From NCBI GenBank assembly GCA_947626085.1, contig CANQQU010000003.1, forward strand, positions 1 to 64,000: a DNA stretch of 64,000 bases. The letters are read 5' to 3'. The stretch is from an uncultured Oscillospiraceae bacterium (GTDB lineage: Bacteria > Bacillota > Clostridia > Oscillospirales > Oscillospiraceae). Below are positions 25,652 to 38,525 of the stretch, in pieces. Position numbers and translations under genes: made by a program. The notes under the pieces are model-generated. The model searched no databases and was not told where the DNA came from. It saw only the letters and a list, made by a program, of their open reading frames with translations. Position 1 is the stretch's first letter, and every line of letters begins with the position of its first letter.

Positions 25652-26482
25652 ATGAGCAAGGCGGACGAAATTTACCGGGCGACCTGCCTGGACATTCTGA
25701 AAAACGGGGTCTGGGACACGGATCGGGAAGTGCGCCCCCGGTGGTCCGACGGGACCCCCGCCCACACCATCAAGAAATTCGGGGTGGTGAACCGGTATGA
25801 CCTGCGGGAGGAATTTCCCCTCCTGACCCTCCGGCGGACCTACTGGAAAAGCGCCGTGGACGAGCTGCTGTGGATCTGGCAGAAGAAGTCCAACCGGATC
25901 GCGGACCTGCACAGCCACGTCTGGGACGAGTGGGCCGGCCCCGACGGCACCATCGGCAAGGCCTACGGCTACCAGCTGGGCATCAAGTATCAATTCCCCG
26001 AGGGGGAGTTTGACCAGGTGGACCGGGTGCTTTTCGATTTGAAGCACAACCCCGCCTCCCGGCGGATTTTGACCAGCCTGTACAATTTCCAGGACCTGCA
26101 CGAGATGAACCTCTATCCCTGTGCCTACTCCATGACCTTCAACGTCTCCGGCAACACCCTCAACGCCATTTTGAACCAGCGCAGCCAGGATATGCTCACC
26201 GCCGGGAACTGGAACGTGGTGCAGTACGCGGTGCTGCTGCACATGATGGCCCGGGCCTCCGGCTTGGAGGCCGGGGAGCTGGTCCACGTCATTGCCGACT
26301 GCCATATCTACGACCGCCATGTGCCCATGGTACAGGCCATGCTGGAAAAGGAGGGGTATCCCGCCCCGAAATTTACGGTAGACCCCGCCGTTACCGATTT
26401 TTACGCCTTCACCCCGAACAGCTTCCGGGTGGAGGGGTATCGGTATCACGACTTCCCCTATGAAATTCCCATGGCGGTGTGA
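25652..26482 (+). CDS. thyA: Thymidylate synthase
   Basis: The 276-residue ThyA converts dUMP to dTMP using methylene-tetrahydrofolate. It shows the N-terminal loop EFPLLTLRRTYWKSAVDELLW, the active-site cysteine in LYPCAYSMTF, the phosphate-binding NQRSQDM segment, and the dUMP-binding HIYDRH. The start MSKADEIYRATC at 25652 has RBS GAGGAGG; the track start is a GTG 12 codons upstream and overlaps the promoter -10. The reaction makes dihydrofolate, and the next gene encodes the enzyme that regenerates tetrahydrofolate. Confidence 0.95.
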   Translation: MSKADEIYRATCLDILKNGVWDTDREVRPRWSDGTPAHTIKKFGVVNRYDLREEFPLLTLRRTYWKSAVDELLWIWQKKSNRIADLHSHVWDEWAGPDGTIGKAYGYQLGIKYQFPEGEFDQVDRVLFDLKHNPASRRILTSLYNFQDLHEMNLYPCAYSMTFNVSGNTLNAILNQRSQDMLTAGNWNVVQYAVLLHMMARASGLEAGELVHVIADCHIYDRHVPMVQAMLEKEGYPAPKFTVDPAVTDFYAFTPNSFRVEGYRYHDFPYEIPMAV

Positions 26483-26484
26483 GT

Positions 26485-26973
26485 ATGGACGCGATCGTTG
26501 CGGTGTATGACGATTGGGGCATTGGGCGGGACGGCACCCAGCCGGTGGCCCTTTCCGCGGACCGGAAATTCTTCCGCCGGACCACCGCCGGGGCCACGGT
26601 GATCGTGGGGCGGCGGACCCTCCTGGATTTCCCCGGAGGGCGGCCCCTCCCTGGCCGGGAAAATCTGGTCCTGTCCCGGCGCGTTGCCGAGGTCCCGGGC
26701 GCCTGGGTCTGCCGGTGCCCGGAGGCGGCGGCGGAACTGGCCAAGGAGCGGGACCGGGCCTTCGTCATCGGCGGGGCGAGCGTCTACCGCCAGATGCTGC
26801 CCTACTGCCGGGGGGCCTACGTTACTAAGGTCCATGTGAAACCAGAGTCGGATGTGTTTTTCCCCGACCTGGACGCCGACCCGGCTTGGACCCGGGAGAA
26901 GCTCCTGGAGGCCGGGGAGGAAAACGGGATCGCCTACGAGATCTGGCATTATCTAAGAAAAGAAGAGCAGTGA
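26485..26973 (+). CDS. dfrA: Dihydrofolate reductase
   Basis: The 162-residue protein has the DHFR core: an N-terminal AIVAVYDDWGIGRDGTQP loop (active-site acid and NADPH loop), VIVGRRTLLDFPGG, and FVIGGASVYRQMLPY with the GG pair that binds cofactor. It reduces dihydrofolate with NADPH, completing the cycle with ThyA. ATG 26485 follows the thyA stop by two bases; GTG 26479, overlapping the stop, is an alternative start. The two genes form an operon. Confidence 0.93.
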   Translation: MDAIVAVYDDWGIGRDGTQPVALSADRKFFRRTTAGATVIVGRRTLLDFPGGRPLPGRENLVLSRRVAEVPGAWVCRCPEAAAELAKERDRAFVIGGASVYRQMLPYCRGAYVTKVHVKPESDVFFPDLDADPAWTREKLLEAGEENGIAYEIWHYLRKEEQ

Positions 26974-27001
26974 GCGGGAAGCGTGGCTTCCTGCTCATTT
27001 T
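26972..27001 (+). terminator. Terminator after dfrA
   Basis: GAGCGGGAAGC and GCTTCCTGCTC pair over 11 positions with a GTG loop and are followed by ATTTTG. The stem begins in the dfrA stop codon. Confidence 0.75.
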
Positions 27002-27111
27002 GCAAGTTTTAAAAATCAAAATTGCATTATTCAAAATGAACAGATTCCCGGCACTCCGGTGCGGGCTGTGTGTTCAAAGTGGGGAAAATGAAAAAACACC
27101 TTGGATTTCCC

Positions 27112-27140
27112 TTTACTTTTCGGGACTTTGGGGGTATTCT
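27112..27140 (+). promoter_or_regulatory. Candidate promoter for gltBD
   Basis: TTTACT and TATTCT are spaced by 17 bases, about 37 bp before the gltB start. The rest of the 200-bp gap after dfrA contains only the terminator and no evident regulatory RNA. Confidence 0.5.
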
Positions 27141-27176
27141 GTAATAGAGAGAAACCCTTGGAAAGGTGGCCGAAAA

Positions 27177-31625
<4,449 letters not shown>

Positions 31626-31636
31626 GAGGAACGAGC

Positions 31637-33115
31637 ATGGGAAAACCCACGGGTTTTTTGGAATATTCCCGGGAGGTGGGCCCCGCTGTCCCGCCTCTGG
31701 AGCGGATCGAAAACTTTTCGGAATTTCACGCACCCCTGCCCCTGGCCCGGCAGCAGCGCCAGGCGGCCCGGTGCATGGACTGCGGCGTGCCCTTCTGCCA
31801 GGCCGGGGAGCTGATCGGCGGTATGGTGTCCGGCTGCCCCCTGCGCAACCTGTGCCCGGAGTGGAACGATCTGGTGTACCTGGGCAACTGGAAGAAGGCC
31901 TATGAGCGGCTGGCCAAGACCCACAGCTTCCCGGAGTTCACCGGCCGGGTGTGCCCGGCGCTGTGCGAGGCGGCCTGCACCTGCGGCCTGAACGGCGAGC
32001 CGGTGTCCACCCGGGAAAACGAGCGGGCCATTATCGAGACCGCCTTCCAAAACGGCTGGGTGGTCCCCCAGCCCCCGGCGCTGCGCACCGGGAAGCGGGT
32101 GGCGGTGATCGGCTCCGGCCCGTCGGGCCTGGCGGCGGCCATGGCGTTGAACCGGCGGGGCCATACGGTGACGGTGTTCGAGCGCCACGACCGGATCGGG
32201 GGCCTGCTGCGCTACGGCATTCCCAACATGAAGCTGGACAAGAAAGTCCTGGACCGGCGGATCGCTCTGATGGAGGCGGAGGGCGTGATATTTATCCCCA
32301 ACGCGGAGGCGGGGATCGACCCGGACGCCGAGACGCTGCTCTCGGCCTTCGACCGGGTGCTGCTGTGCTGCGGGGCCTCCCAGCCCCGGGACATCACCGC
32401 CCCGGGCCGGGAGCTGGGGGGCATCTATTTTGCCGTGGATTTCCTCTCCGCCGTGACCAAGAGCCTGCTGGACTCGGGCCTGCGGGACCGGAAATATCCC
32501 CAGGTCCAGGGCAAGGATGTGGTGGTCATCGGCGGCGGCGACACGGGCAACGACTGCGTGGGCACCGCCATCCGCCTGGGCTGCAAATCCGTGACCCAGC
32601 TGGAAATGATGCCCAGCCCCCCGGAGACCCGGAGTCCAAACAACCCCTGGCCTGAGTGGCCCCGGGTCAAAAAGACGGACTACGGCCAGGAGGAGGCCAT
32701 CGCCAAATTCGGCCACGACCCCCGGATCTACCAGACCACGGTATCGGCGTTCCTGGGCGACCGCCGGGGCAAGATCCGGCGGCTGCGGCTAGTGAGTTTG
32801 GAGCCGAAGACCGACCCCGCCACCGGCCGGACCGTCATGACGCCGGTGCCCGGCTCGGAGCGGGAGATCCCCTGCGGCACGGTGCTGATCGCGGCGGGGT
32901 TTTTGGGCTGCCAGAGAAGCGTGGCGGAGGCCTTCGGCGTGGCGGTGGACGGCCGGGGCAACGTGGAGAGCCGGGACTATCAGACCTCCCAGCCCCGGAT
33001 CTTTGCCGCCGGGGATATGCGCCGGGGCCAGTCCCTGGTGGTCTGGGCCATTCGGGAGGGCCGGGAGGCCGCCCGGGCGGTGGACGCCTCCCTGATGGGG
33101 TACAGCAACCTCTAA
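31637..33115 (+). CDS. gltD: Glutamate synthase, small subunit
   Basis: The 492-residue protein supplies electrons from NADPH to GltB. The N-terminal domain carries two 4Fe-4S cysteine sets ([33 protein letters not shown]). The FAD site is [19 protein letters not shown] and the NADPH site is [15 protein letters not shown]. It begins 12 bp after gltB with RBS AGGAGG, so the two are translated from one message. Length and motifs are standard. Confidence 0.97.
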   Translation: MGKPTGFLEYSREVGPAVPPLERIENFSEFHAPLPLARQQRQAARCMDCGVPFCQAGELIGGMVSGCPLRNLCPEWNDLVYLGNWKKAYERLAKTHSFPEFTGRVCPALCEAACTCGLNGEPVSTRENERAIIETAFQNGWVVPQPPALRTGKRVAVIGSGPSGLAAAMALNRRGHTVTVFERHDRIGGLLRYGIPNMKLDKKVLDRRIALMEAEGVIFIPNAEAGIDPDAETLLSAFDRVLLCCGASQPRDITAPGRELGGIYFAVDFLSAVTKSLLDSGLRDRKYPQVQGKDVVVIGGGDTGNDCVGTAIRLGCKSVTQLEMMPSPPETRSPNNPWPEWPRVKKTDYGQEEAIAKFGHDPRIYQTTVSAFLGDRRGKIRRLRLVSLEPKTDPATGRTVMTPVPGSEREIPCGTVLIAAGFLGCQRSVAEAFGVAVDGRGNVESRDYQTSQPRIFAAGDMRRGQSLVVWAIREGREAARAVDASLMGYSNL

Positions 33116-33241
33116 AGAGCGCTTCCCAGGCGCGGCAGGCGGCAACTTTCGTCGATTGGCATAGAATGGTGTCGGGAGCGGGGAGATCCTTCCGCTTCCC
33201 AAGACCCATACAGGCCGGAAAGGACGAAAGGAGCGGGGTTG

Positions 33242-33442
33242 ATGCACCAGTATTTTCACACCGTGTTCGGATTCTGCCTCTGGGACGCGCTGGCCCTGGG
33301 GGTGCTGGCCGCCATCGTGGCGGTGCTGGCGGTCCATGCAGCGGCCCGGCGGCGGCGGCGGAACAAGCTGGAACAGGAGCTTCAAAAGCGTCGGGAGGAG
33401 CCATCCGCCCAAGCGGACCGGCAGGAACCGGAAAAAAGCTAA
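33242..33442 (+). CDS. Small single-span membrane protein, 66 aa
   Basis: A short ORF with RBS AAAGGAGCGGGGTTG and ATG start encodes one hydrophobic helix (about residues 14-32, LALGVLAAIVAVLAV) followed by a highly basic stretch (AARRRRRNKLEQELQKRR) and an acidic/polar tail. Topology is probably N-out, C-in. I do not recognise a family. The good RBS, isolated position and clean termination hairpin support a real gene, but it could still be spurious. Confidence 0.55.
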   Translation: MHQYFHTVFGFCLWDALALGVLAAIVAVLAVHAAARRRRRNKLEQELQKRREEPSAQADRQEPEKS

Positions 33443-33452
33443 ATCATGAGGT

Positions 33453-33492
33453 CCCTGGACCGGGGGTTCTCCGGCCCAGGGATTTCCTTTTC
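33453..33492 (+). terminator. Terminator after small membrane protein gene
   Basis: CCCTGG and CCGG arms pair with CCGG and CCAGGG around a short loop (one bulge on each side) and are followed by ATTTCCTTTTC. Termination strength is moderate. Confidence 0.55.
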
Positions 33493-33536
33493 TGCGACAC
33501 CCTACCGGGCGGTGGGCGTTTTCCCAAAAAACAGGG

Positions 33537-33565
33537 TTGCTTTTTTGTGAAAGCTGCTGTATAAT
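33537..33565 (+). promoter_or_regulatory. Promoter for peptide/nickel-type ABC operon
   Basis: TTGCTT and a consensus TATAAT are spaced by 17 bases. The roughly 70-base leader holds a small CGCCGC/GCGGCG hairpin just before the RBS, but no known riboswitch. Confidence 0.75.
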
Positions 33566-33643
33566 CACCCCTGGACAATTTAATAATGGGAGAAGAAGTA
33601 ATGATGTTGTAACGCCGCGAAAAGCGGCGGAAGGAGAATCGCA

Positions 33644-35191
33644 ATGAAAAAGCAAATCCTTGCCCTTTTCCTGGCGGTGGGCGTCCTCGCGGGCTTACTC
33701 GGCGGTTGCCGGGAAGCCACGCCCCAGAACTCCACTGCCAGCAGCACAAATGCCCCTTCTTCCCAGGCACCCCAAAAGGCGGAGATCGCCGTGGGGATCG
33801 CCCAGGACCTGGATGATAGTCTTGACCCGTATCAGATGACGGCCGCAGGAACTAGAGAGGTCATGTTCAACGTCTTTGAAGGGCTGGTAAAGCCCGACAG
33901 CCAGGGGAATTTTGTCCCGGCGGTGGCGGCGTCTTACACCGTTTCCACCGATGGCTGTACCTACACCTTCCCCCTGCGGGAGGGCGTGACCTTCCACAAT
34001 GGGAAGGAATGCACCTTTGAAGACGTACTCTATTCCTTCCAAACCTGCGCCGCCGTCACGGTCAATTCTTCCGTGGCAGCGGCGCTTTCCAATGTGGCGG
34101 ACATCCGGGAGGAGGACGGCGGCGTGGTGATCACCCTGACGGCGCCGGACCCGGACTTCCTCAGCATGGCCGCCAGCGTCTACATCGTGCCCAAGGACTA
34201 CGATGGCCAGGCCACCGCCCCGGTGGGCACCGGTCCCTTCCGGTTCGTCTCCCGGAGCATCCAGGAGAACGTGATCCTGGAGCGGTTTGACGGGTACTAC
34301 GGCGCGAAACCCGCCCTGGAGCGGGTGACCTACCGGATCTTCTCCGACGGCAACGCCCTGTTCACCGCCCTAAATAGCGGAGCCCTGGACCTGGTGGCCC
34401 ATTTGACCGTGGACCAGGTGGAGAGTCTGACCAACGGCTACCAGATCCTGGAGGGGACCATGAATCTGGTCCAGGCCATGTACCTGAACCACGCCAAGGA
34501 ACCCTTCGACAATGAGCTGGTCCGCCAGGCCCTGTGCTACGCGGTGGATGTGGACGCCATGCTGGCCCTCACCGCCGACGGCCACGGCGCCAAGGTGGGC
34601 TCCTCCATGTACCCCGCCTTCGGCAAGTACTTTGACCCGGCGCTGGCGGACCGCTATCCCCACGACGTGGAGAAGGCCAAGACCCTCCTGGCCCAGGCCG
34701 GCTATCCCAACGGCTTTTCCTTCACCCTCACGGTGCCCAGCAACTACGCGCCCCATGTGGACACGGCCACGGTGATCGTGGAGCAGCTGAAGGAAGTGGG
34801 GGTGGAGGCCAAGCTGGAGCTGGTGGAGTGGGAGACCTGGCTCTCCGAGGTCTACGCCGGTCGGAATTTCGAGGCCACCCTGGTGGGCTTTGACGCCAGC
34901 ACCCTTACGGCCTCGGCCATGCTGGCCCGGTGGGTCACCGGCGACGGGAAGAACATGATCGGCTATTCCAACCCGGACTACGACGATGCCTACGCCGCCG
35001 CCCGGGACCCGGCCCACACCGAGGAGGAGCAGACCGCCTATTACCGGCAGTGCCTGGAAATTTTGAGCGACACCGCCGCCAACGTGTACCTGCAGGACCT
35101 GGCGGACTTTGTGGCCATCAATCCGGCGCTGACGGGCTACGCCTTCTATCCCCTGTATGTCATGGATATGTCCACATTGTCTTTTCAGTAA
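33644..35191 (+). CDS. ABC transporter substrate-binding lipoprotein (family 5: peptide/nickel)
   Basis: The 515-residue protein has a lipoprotein signal (MKKQILALFLAVGVLAGLLGGC) and an SBP_bac_5 body (LDPYQMTAAGTREVMFNVFEGL, LREGVTFHNG, the GTGPFRF motif, and a late YSNPDYDDAY). It captures substrate outside the membrane for the permease pair encoded next. The family includes oligopeptide, dipeptide, nickel and opine binders, and the sequence does not decide between them. It is the first gene of a five-gene operon. Confidence 0.92.
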   Translation: MKKQILALFLAVGVLAGLLGGCREATPQNSTASSTNAPSSQAPQKAEIAVGIAQDLDDSLDPYQMTAAGTREVMFNVFEGLVKPDSQGNFVPAVAASYTVSTDGCTYTFPLREGVTFHNGKECTFEDVLYSFQTCAAVTVNSSVAAALSNVADIREEDGGVVITLTAPDPDFLSMAASVYIVPKDYDGQATAPVGTGPFRFVSRSIQENVILERFDGYYGAKPALERVTYRIFSDGNALFTALNSGALDLVAHLTVDQVESLTNGYQILEGTMNLVQAMYLNHAKEPFDNELVRQALCYAVDVDAMLALTADGHGAKVGSSMYPAFGKYFDPALADRYPHDVEKAKTLLAQAGYPNGFSFTLTVPSNYAPHVDTATVIVEQLKEVGVEAKLELVEWETWLSEVYAGRNFEATLVGFDASTLTASAMLARWVTGDGKNMIGYSNPDYDDAYAAARDPAHTEEEQTAYYRQCLEILSDTAANVYLQDLADFVAINPALTGYAFYPLYVMDMSTLSFQ

Positions 35192-35213
35192 GCAATAGAA
35201 AGGAGGCTTCGGC

Positions 35214-36155
35214 GTGAAGACCCTGTTTTCCAAACTCGCGGCTCTCATTATTACATTGTTCCTGGTCTCCGCCCTGGCCTTCTTTGCCTTTGCCCTGATT
35301 CCCGCCGACCCCGCCACCACGATGTTAGGCTCCGAGGCGACCCCGGAGGCGGTGGCGGCGCTGCGGGCCCAGCTGGGCCTGGACCGGCCCCTGCCGGTGC
35401 GGTATTTTGAATGGCTGACAGGCTTCCTCCGGGGGGACCTGGGAGAGAGCTACCTCTATCGCATGGAGGTGGGGCAGATGCTCTCCGGCAAGCTCGCGGT
35501 GTCGGCCCTGCTAACGATGCTGTCCTTCCTCTTGACGGTGGCGCTGTCCATCCCCCTGGGGGTGCTGGCGGGAAGTGTACGGAATCGGTACCTAGACGCC
35601 GCCGCCGTGGGCCTGAACCAGCTGGTGATGAGCGTGCCCCCCTTTTTCCTGGGCATTCTGGCCTGCTATGGGCTGGGTATCGTCCTGAAATGGTTCACTC
35701 CCGGGGCCTATGTGTCCCCGGAGAAGGATTTCTGGGGCTGCGTCCGGTATCTGATCTTCCCGGCGCTGTCCATCGCCATTCCCCGGTCCGCCATGGCGGT
35801 GAAGCTGCTCCGCAGTGCCATCCGGGACCAGCTGGGGCAGGACTATGTCCGCACCGCCCGGAGCCGGGGGGCCTCCGAGCCCTCCATTTTGCTCCGGCAG
35901 GTGCTGCGCAACGCCCTGCTGCCGGTGATCACCTTTTTGGCGGTGTCCCTGGCGGAGATCATGACCATGAGCATCCTCATCGAGCAGGTTTTCAGCATCC
36001 CCGGGGTGGGGCAGCTGCTGCTGTCCAGCGTGTCCAACCGGGACTATCCGGTGGTGCTGGCCATCGTCATGCTCCTGGCCGCCTGGATCGTCACCATCCA
36101 CTTCCTGGCGGATCTGCTGTCCCGGTTGGCCGATCCCCGGGTCCGGTTGGGATAG
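35214..36155 (+). CDS. ABC transporter permease (DppB/NikB type)
   Basis: The 313-residue permease has about six helices, a characteristic N-terminal ALIPADPATTMLGSEATPEAVAALRAQLGLD segment, and the EAA motif region (DYVRTARSRGASEPSILLRQVLRNALLPVIT) that contacts the ATPases. The start is GTG with RBS AGGAGGCTTCGGC. It forms the membrane channel with the next permease. Confidence 0.93.
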   Translation: MKTLFSKLAALIITLFLVSALAFFAFALIPADPATTMLGSEATPEAVAALRAQLGLDRPLPVRYFEWLTGFLRGDLGESYLYRMEVGQMLSGKLAVSALLTMLSFLLTVALSIPLGVLAGSVRNRYLDAAAVGLNQLVMSVPPFFLGILACYGLGIVLKWFTPGAYVSPEKDFWGCVRYLIFPALSIAIPRSAMAVKLLRSAIRDQLGQDYVRTARSRGASEPSILLRQVLRNALLPVITFLAVSLAEIMTMSILIEQVFSIPGVGQLLLSSVSNRDYPVVLAIVMLLAAWIVTIHFLADLLSRLADPRVRLG

Positions 36156-36165
36156 GGGGGCAGGT

Positions 36166-36969
36166 ATGAAGCAAAAGATTAGCCCCATGCTCCTGTTCGG
36201 CGGAGCTACCAGCCTGCTGACGGTGGGCGCCGCCCTCCTGGGGGCGTTTTGGACCCCCTATAACCCCACGGCGGTAAGCGCCGCGGAGAAATTCTGCCCG
36301 CCCTCCCTTGTCCACCTGTTGGGGACCGACAATTTTGGCCGGGACGTGTTCAGCCGGGTCCTCCAGGGCATGGGGGCCAGTCTGCTGATCGCCGCCTGCG
36401 TGGTGGCCATCGGCTGCCTGCTGGGCACCGCCATCGGCTGCCTGTGCGGCTATTTCGGCGGCCCGGCGGACTTTCTGCTGACCCGGCTGTGCGATGTCGT
36501 CACCGCCTTCCCCTCGGTGTTGCTGGCGCTGGTGGTGGTCAGCCTGGCGGGCCGGGGGACGGCCCAGATCATCCTGGCCCTGGGGGTGCTGTTCATCCCC
36601 AGCTTTGCCCGGCTGGTCCGGGGGGAGGCGGCCCGCTGCCGGGACGCCAGCTACATTCAGAGCGCCCGGCTCATGGGCGTCTCCCACAGCCGCATCCTGC
36701 TGGCCCACATTCTGCCCAATCTCAAAGGGGTGCTGGTGCCGGCCATCGTCATCGGTTTCAACAACGCCATTTTAAGCGAGGCCAGCATGAGCTTCCTGGG
36801 CCTGGGGGTGCAGCCCCCCTTCCCCAGTCTGGGCTCCATGCTCTCCGACAGCCAGACCTATCTGCAGCGGGCCCCCTGGTACGCGTTCAGCGCTGGGGCG
36901 GCCATTGCCCTGCTGATCCTGGGGTTCAGCCTGCTGGGAGAGGGGCTTCAGCGCCGCCGCCGGGCGTAA
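36166..36969 (+). CDS. ABC transporter permease (DppC/NikC type)
   Basis: The 267-residue protein is the second permease. It shows the DppC signature LLGTDNFGRDVFSRVLQGMGASLLI and the EAA loop DASYIQSARLMGVSHSRILLAHILPNL. A GGGGGGCAGGT purine run precedes the start 10 bp after the first permease gene. Length is a little short for the family because the N-terminal cytoplasmic tail is minimal. Confidence 0.93.
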   Translation: MKQKISPMLLFGGATSLLTVGAALLGAFWTPYNPTAVSAAEKFCPPSLVHLLGTDNFGRDVFSRVLQGMGASLLIAACVVAIGCLLGTAIGCLCGYFGGPADFLLTRLCDVVTAFPSVLLALVVVSLAGRGTAQIILALGVLFIPSFARLVRGEAARCRDASYIQSARLMGVSHSRILLAHILPNLKGVLVPAIVIGFNNAILSEASMSFLGLGVQPPFPSLGSMLSDSQTYLQRAPWYAFSAGAAIALLILGFSLLGEGLQRRRRA

Positions 36970-36980
36970 GGAGGGAGCGT

Positions 36981-37763
36981 ATGCTGCAAGTTGAGCATCT
37001 TTCGGTCCGATTCCCAGGCTCGGAGGCCCTCGCGGTGGAGGACGTGAGCTTTTCTCTAAACCGGGGGGAAATCCTGGGCCTGGTGGGGGAGAGCGGCAGC
37101 GGGAAATCCGTCACCGCCCAGTGCCTGGCGGGGCTGCTGCTCCCCGACGCGGAGGTAACAGGCACGATTTGCCTGGAGGGGCAGGAGTTGACCGGGGCGT
37201 CCCCGGCCCAGCTCCGGGCCGTCCGGGGGAAGGAGGTGGCCATGGTGTTCCAGGAGCCCATGACCAGCCTGAACCCGGTGCTGCGGGTGGAGCGGCAGGT
37301 GGAGGAGGCCCTTCGGGTCCACACCCGCCTAAACGGGCGCCAGCGCCGGGACAAGGCCCTGGCCGCCATGGCGGAGGCGGAGCTGCCGGAACCGGCGGCC
37401 CTGGGCCGCCGCTATCCCCATCAGCTCTCCGGGGGCCAGCTCCAGCGGGCGATGATCGCCGCCGCTCTGGTGTCGGAACCCAAGTATCTGCTGTGCGACG
37501 AGATCACCACCGCCCTGGACGTGACGGTCCAGGCCCAGATTTTGGACCTGCTATCCCGGCTTTCCCGGGAGCGGAATATGGGGGTGCTGTTCATCAGCCA
37601 CGATCTGCGCCTGGTGAAAAAGCTCTGCCACCGGGCGCTGGTGATGCGCGGCGGCAGGATCGTGGAGACCGGCACCGTGGAGGAGCTGTTCCGGGCCCCC
37701 CGGGAGGCGTACACCCGGCGGCTGTTGGACGCCATTCCCACCCGGAACAGCAAGCTGCGATAA
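36981..37763 (+). CDS. ABC transporter ATP-binding protein (DppD/NikD type)
   Basis: The 260-residue ATPase has Walker A GESGSGKS, the Q-loop VFQEPMTSLNPVL, signature LSGGQLQRAMIA, Walker B YLLCDE followed by ITTALDVTVQ, and H-loop FISHDLRLV. The true start is MLQVEHLSVRF at 36981, with GGAGGGAGCGT upstream; the longer track ORF runs back into the permease gene. The C-terminal oligopeptide-transporter extension is short. It powers import with the next ATPase. Confidence 0.93.
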   Translation: MLQVEHLSVRFPGSEALAVEDVSFSLNRGEILGLVGESGSGKSVTAQCLAGLLLPDAEVTGTICLEGQELTGASPAQLRAVRGKEVAMVFQEPMTSLNPVLRVERQVEEALRVHTRLNGRQRRDKALAAMAEAELPEPAALGRRYPHQLSGGQLQRAMIAAALVSEPKYLLCDEITTALDVTVQAQILDLLSRLSRERNMGVLFISHDLRLVKKLCHRALVMRGGRIVETGTVEELFRAPREAYTRRLLDAIPTRNSKLR

Positions 37764-37772
37764 GGAGGAGCC

Positions 37773-38480
37773 ATGCGTATCTTGGAAGTGGAGGGTCTTT
37801 CGGCCTGGTATACCCAGGGGAGGACCCGGCAGCCGGTGCTGCAAGACGTGACCTTTTGCCTGGACCGGGGGGAGGTCCTGGGCCTGGTGGGGGAGAGCGG
37901 CAGCGGAAAATCCACCCTGGCCCGGTCGATTTTGGGCCTGCACCGGGACTGGGAGGGCCGGGTGCGGCACTATACCCCCCGCCCTCAGATGATCTTTCAG
38001 GACCCCTACCGCAGCCTGAACCCGGCCCACACCCTGCTCTGGACCCTGACCGAACCCCTCCGGGCCGCCGGGGTCCCAGCAGCGCAGCGGCGGGAGCGGG
38101 CCATGGCCCTGCTGGACCGGGTGGGCCTGGCGCCGGAGCTGGCCCGCCGCTATCCCCAGGAGCTCTCCGGGGGCCAGCGCCAGCGGGTGGCCATTGCCGC
38201 CGCGGTGATCGCCCGCCCCGGTCTGGTGGTGGCGGACGAGCCGGTGAGCGCCCTGGACGTGACGGTGCAGCGGCAGATTTTGGAGCTGCTGATGGACCTG
38301 AAACGGGAGTACGGCTTTAGCTGCCTGTTCATCAGCCACGACCTGGGGGTGATCTACCAGATCTGCGACCGGGTGCTGGTGATGGATGGGGGCAGGATCG
38401 TGGAGGAAAACGACACCGACGCCCTCTTTGCCGCGCCCAAGCATCCCTTCACCAAAAAGCTGCTGGAGGCAGCGGAATAA
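37773..38480 (+). CDS. ABC transporter ATP-binding protein (DppF/NikE type)
   Basis: The 235-residue second ATPase has GESGSGKST, Q-loop IFQDPYRSLNPAHTL, LSGGQRQRVAIA, Walker B LVVADE with PVSALDVTVQ, and FISHDLGVI. It starts 9 bp after the first ATPase gene with AAGGAGG. The compact size and the absence of a long DppF C-terminal tail are closer to NikE than to OppF, a mild hint towards metal or small-peptide uptake. Confidence 0.92.
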   Translation: MRILEVEGLSAWYTQGRTRQPVLQDVTFCLDRGEVLGLVGESGSGKSTLARSILGLHRDWEGRVRHYTPRPQMIFQDPYRSLNPAHTLLWTLTEPLRAAGVPAAQRRERAMALLDRVGLAPELARRYPQELSGGQRQRVAIAAAVIARPGLVVADEPVSALDVTVQRQILELLMDLKREYGFSCLFISHDLGVIYQICDRVLVMDGGRIVEENDTDALFAAPKHPFTKKLLEAAE

Positions 38481-38481
38481 A

Positions 38482-38516
38482 ATCGCCGCCGGAATTTCCG
38501 ACGGCGATTTTTGGCG
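38482..38516. terminator. Bidirectional terminator between ABC operon and serpin operon
   Basis: AAAATCGCCG pairs with CGGCGATTTTT around a GG-AATT-CC inner stem, two bases after the last ATPase stop. A and T tracts on both sides let it serve both convergent operons. Confidence 0.8.
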
Positions 38517-38525
38517 TTTTTTGGG

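Noticed and set aside
33566-33643. Metal or amino-acid riboswitch before the ABC importer
   Set aside because: The leader is about 70 bases with only one short hairpin and no recognised motif.
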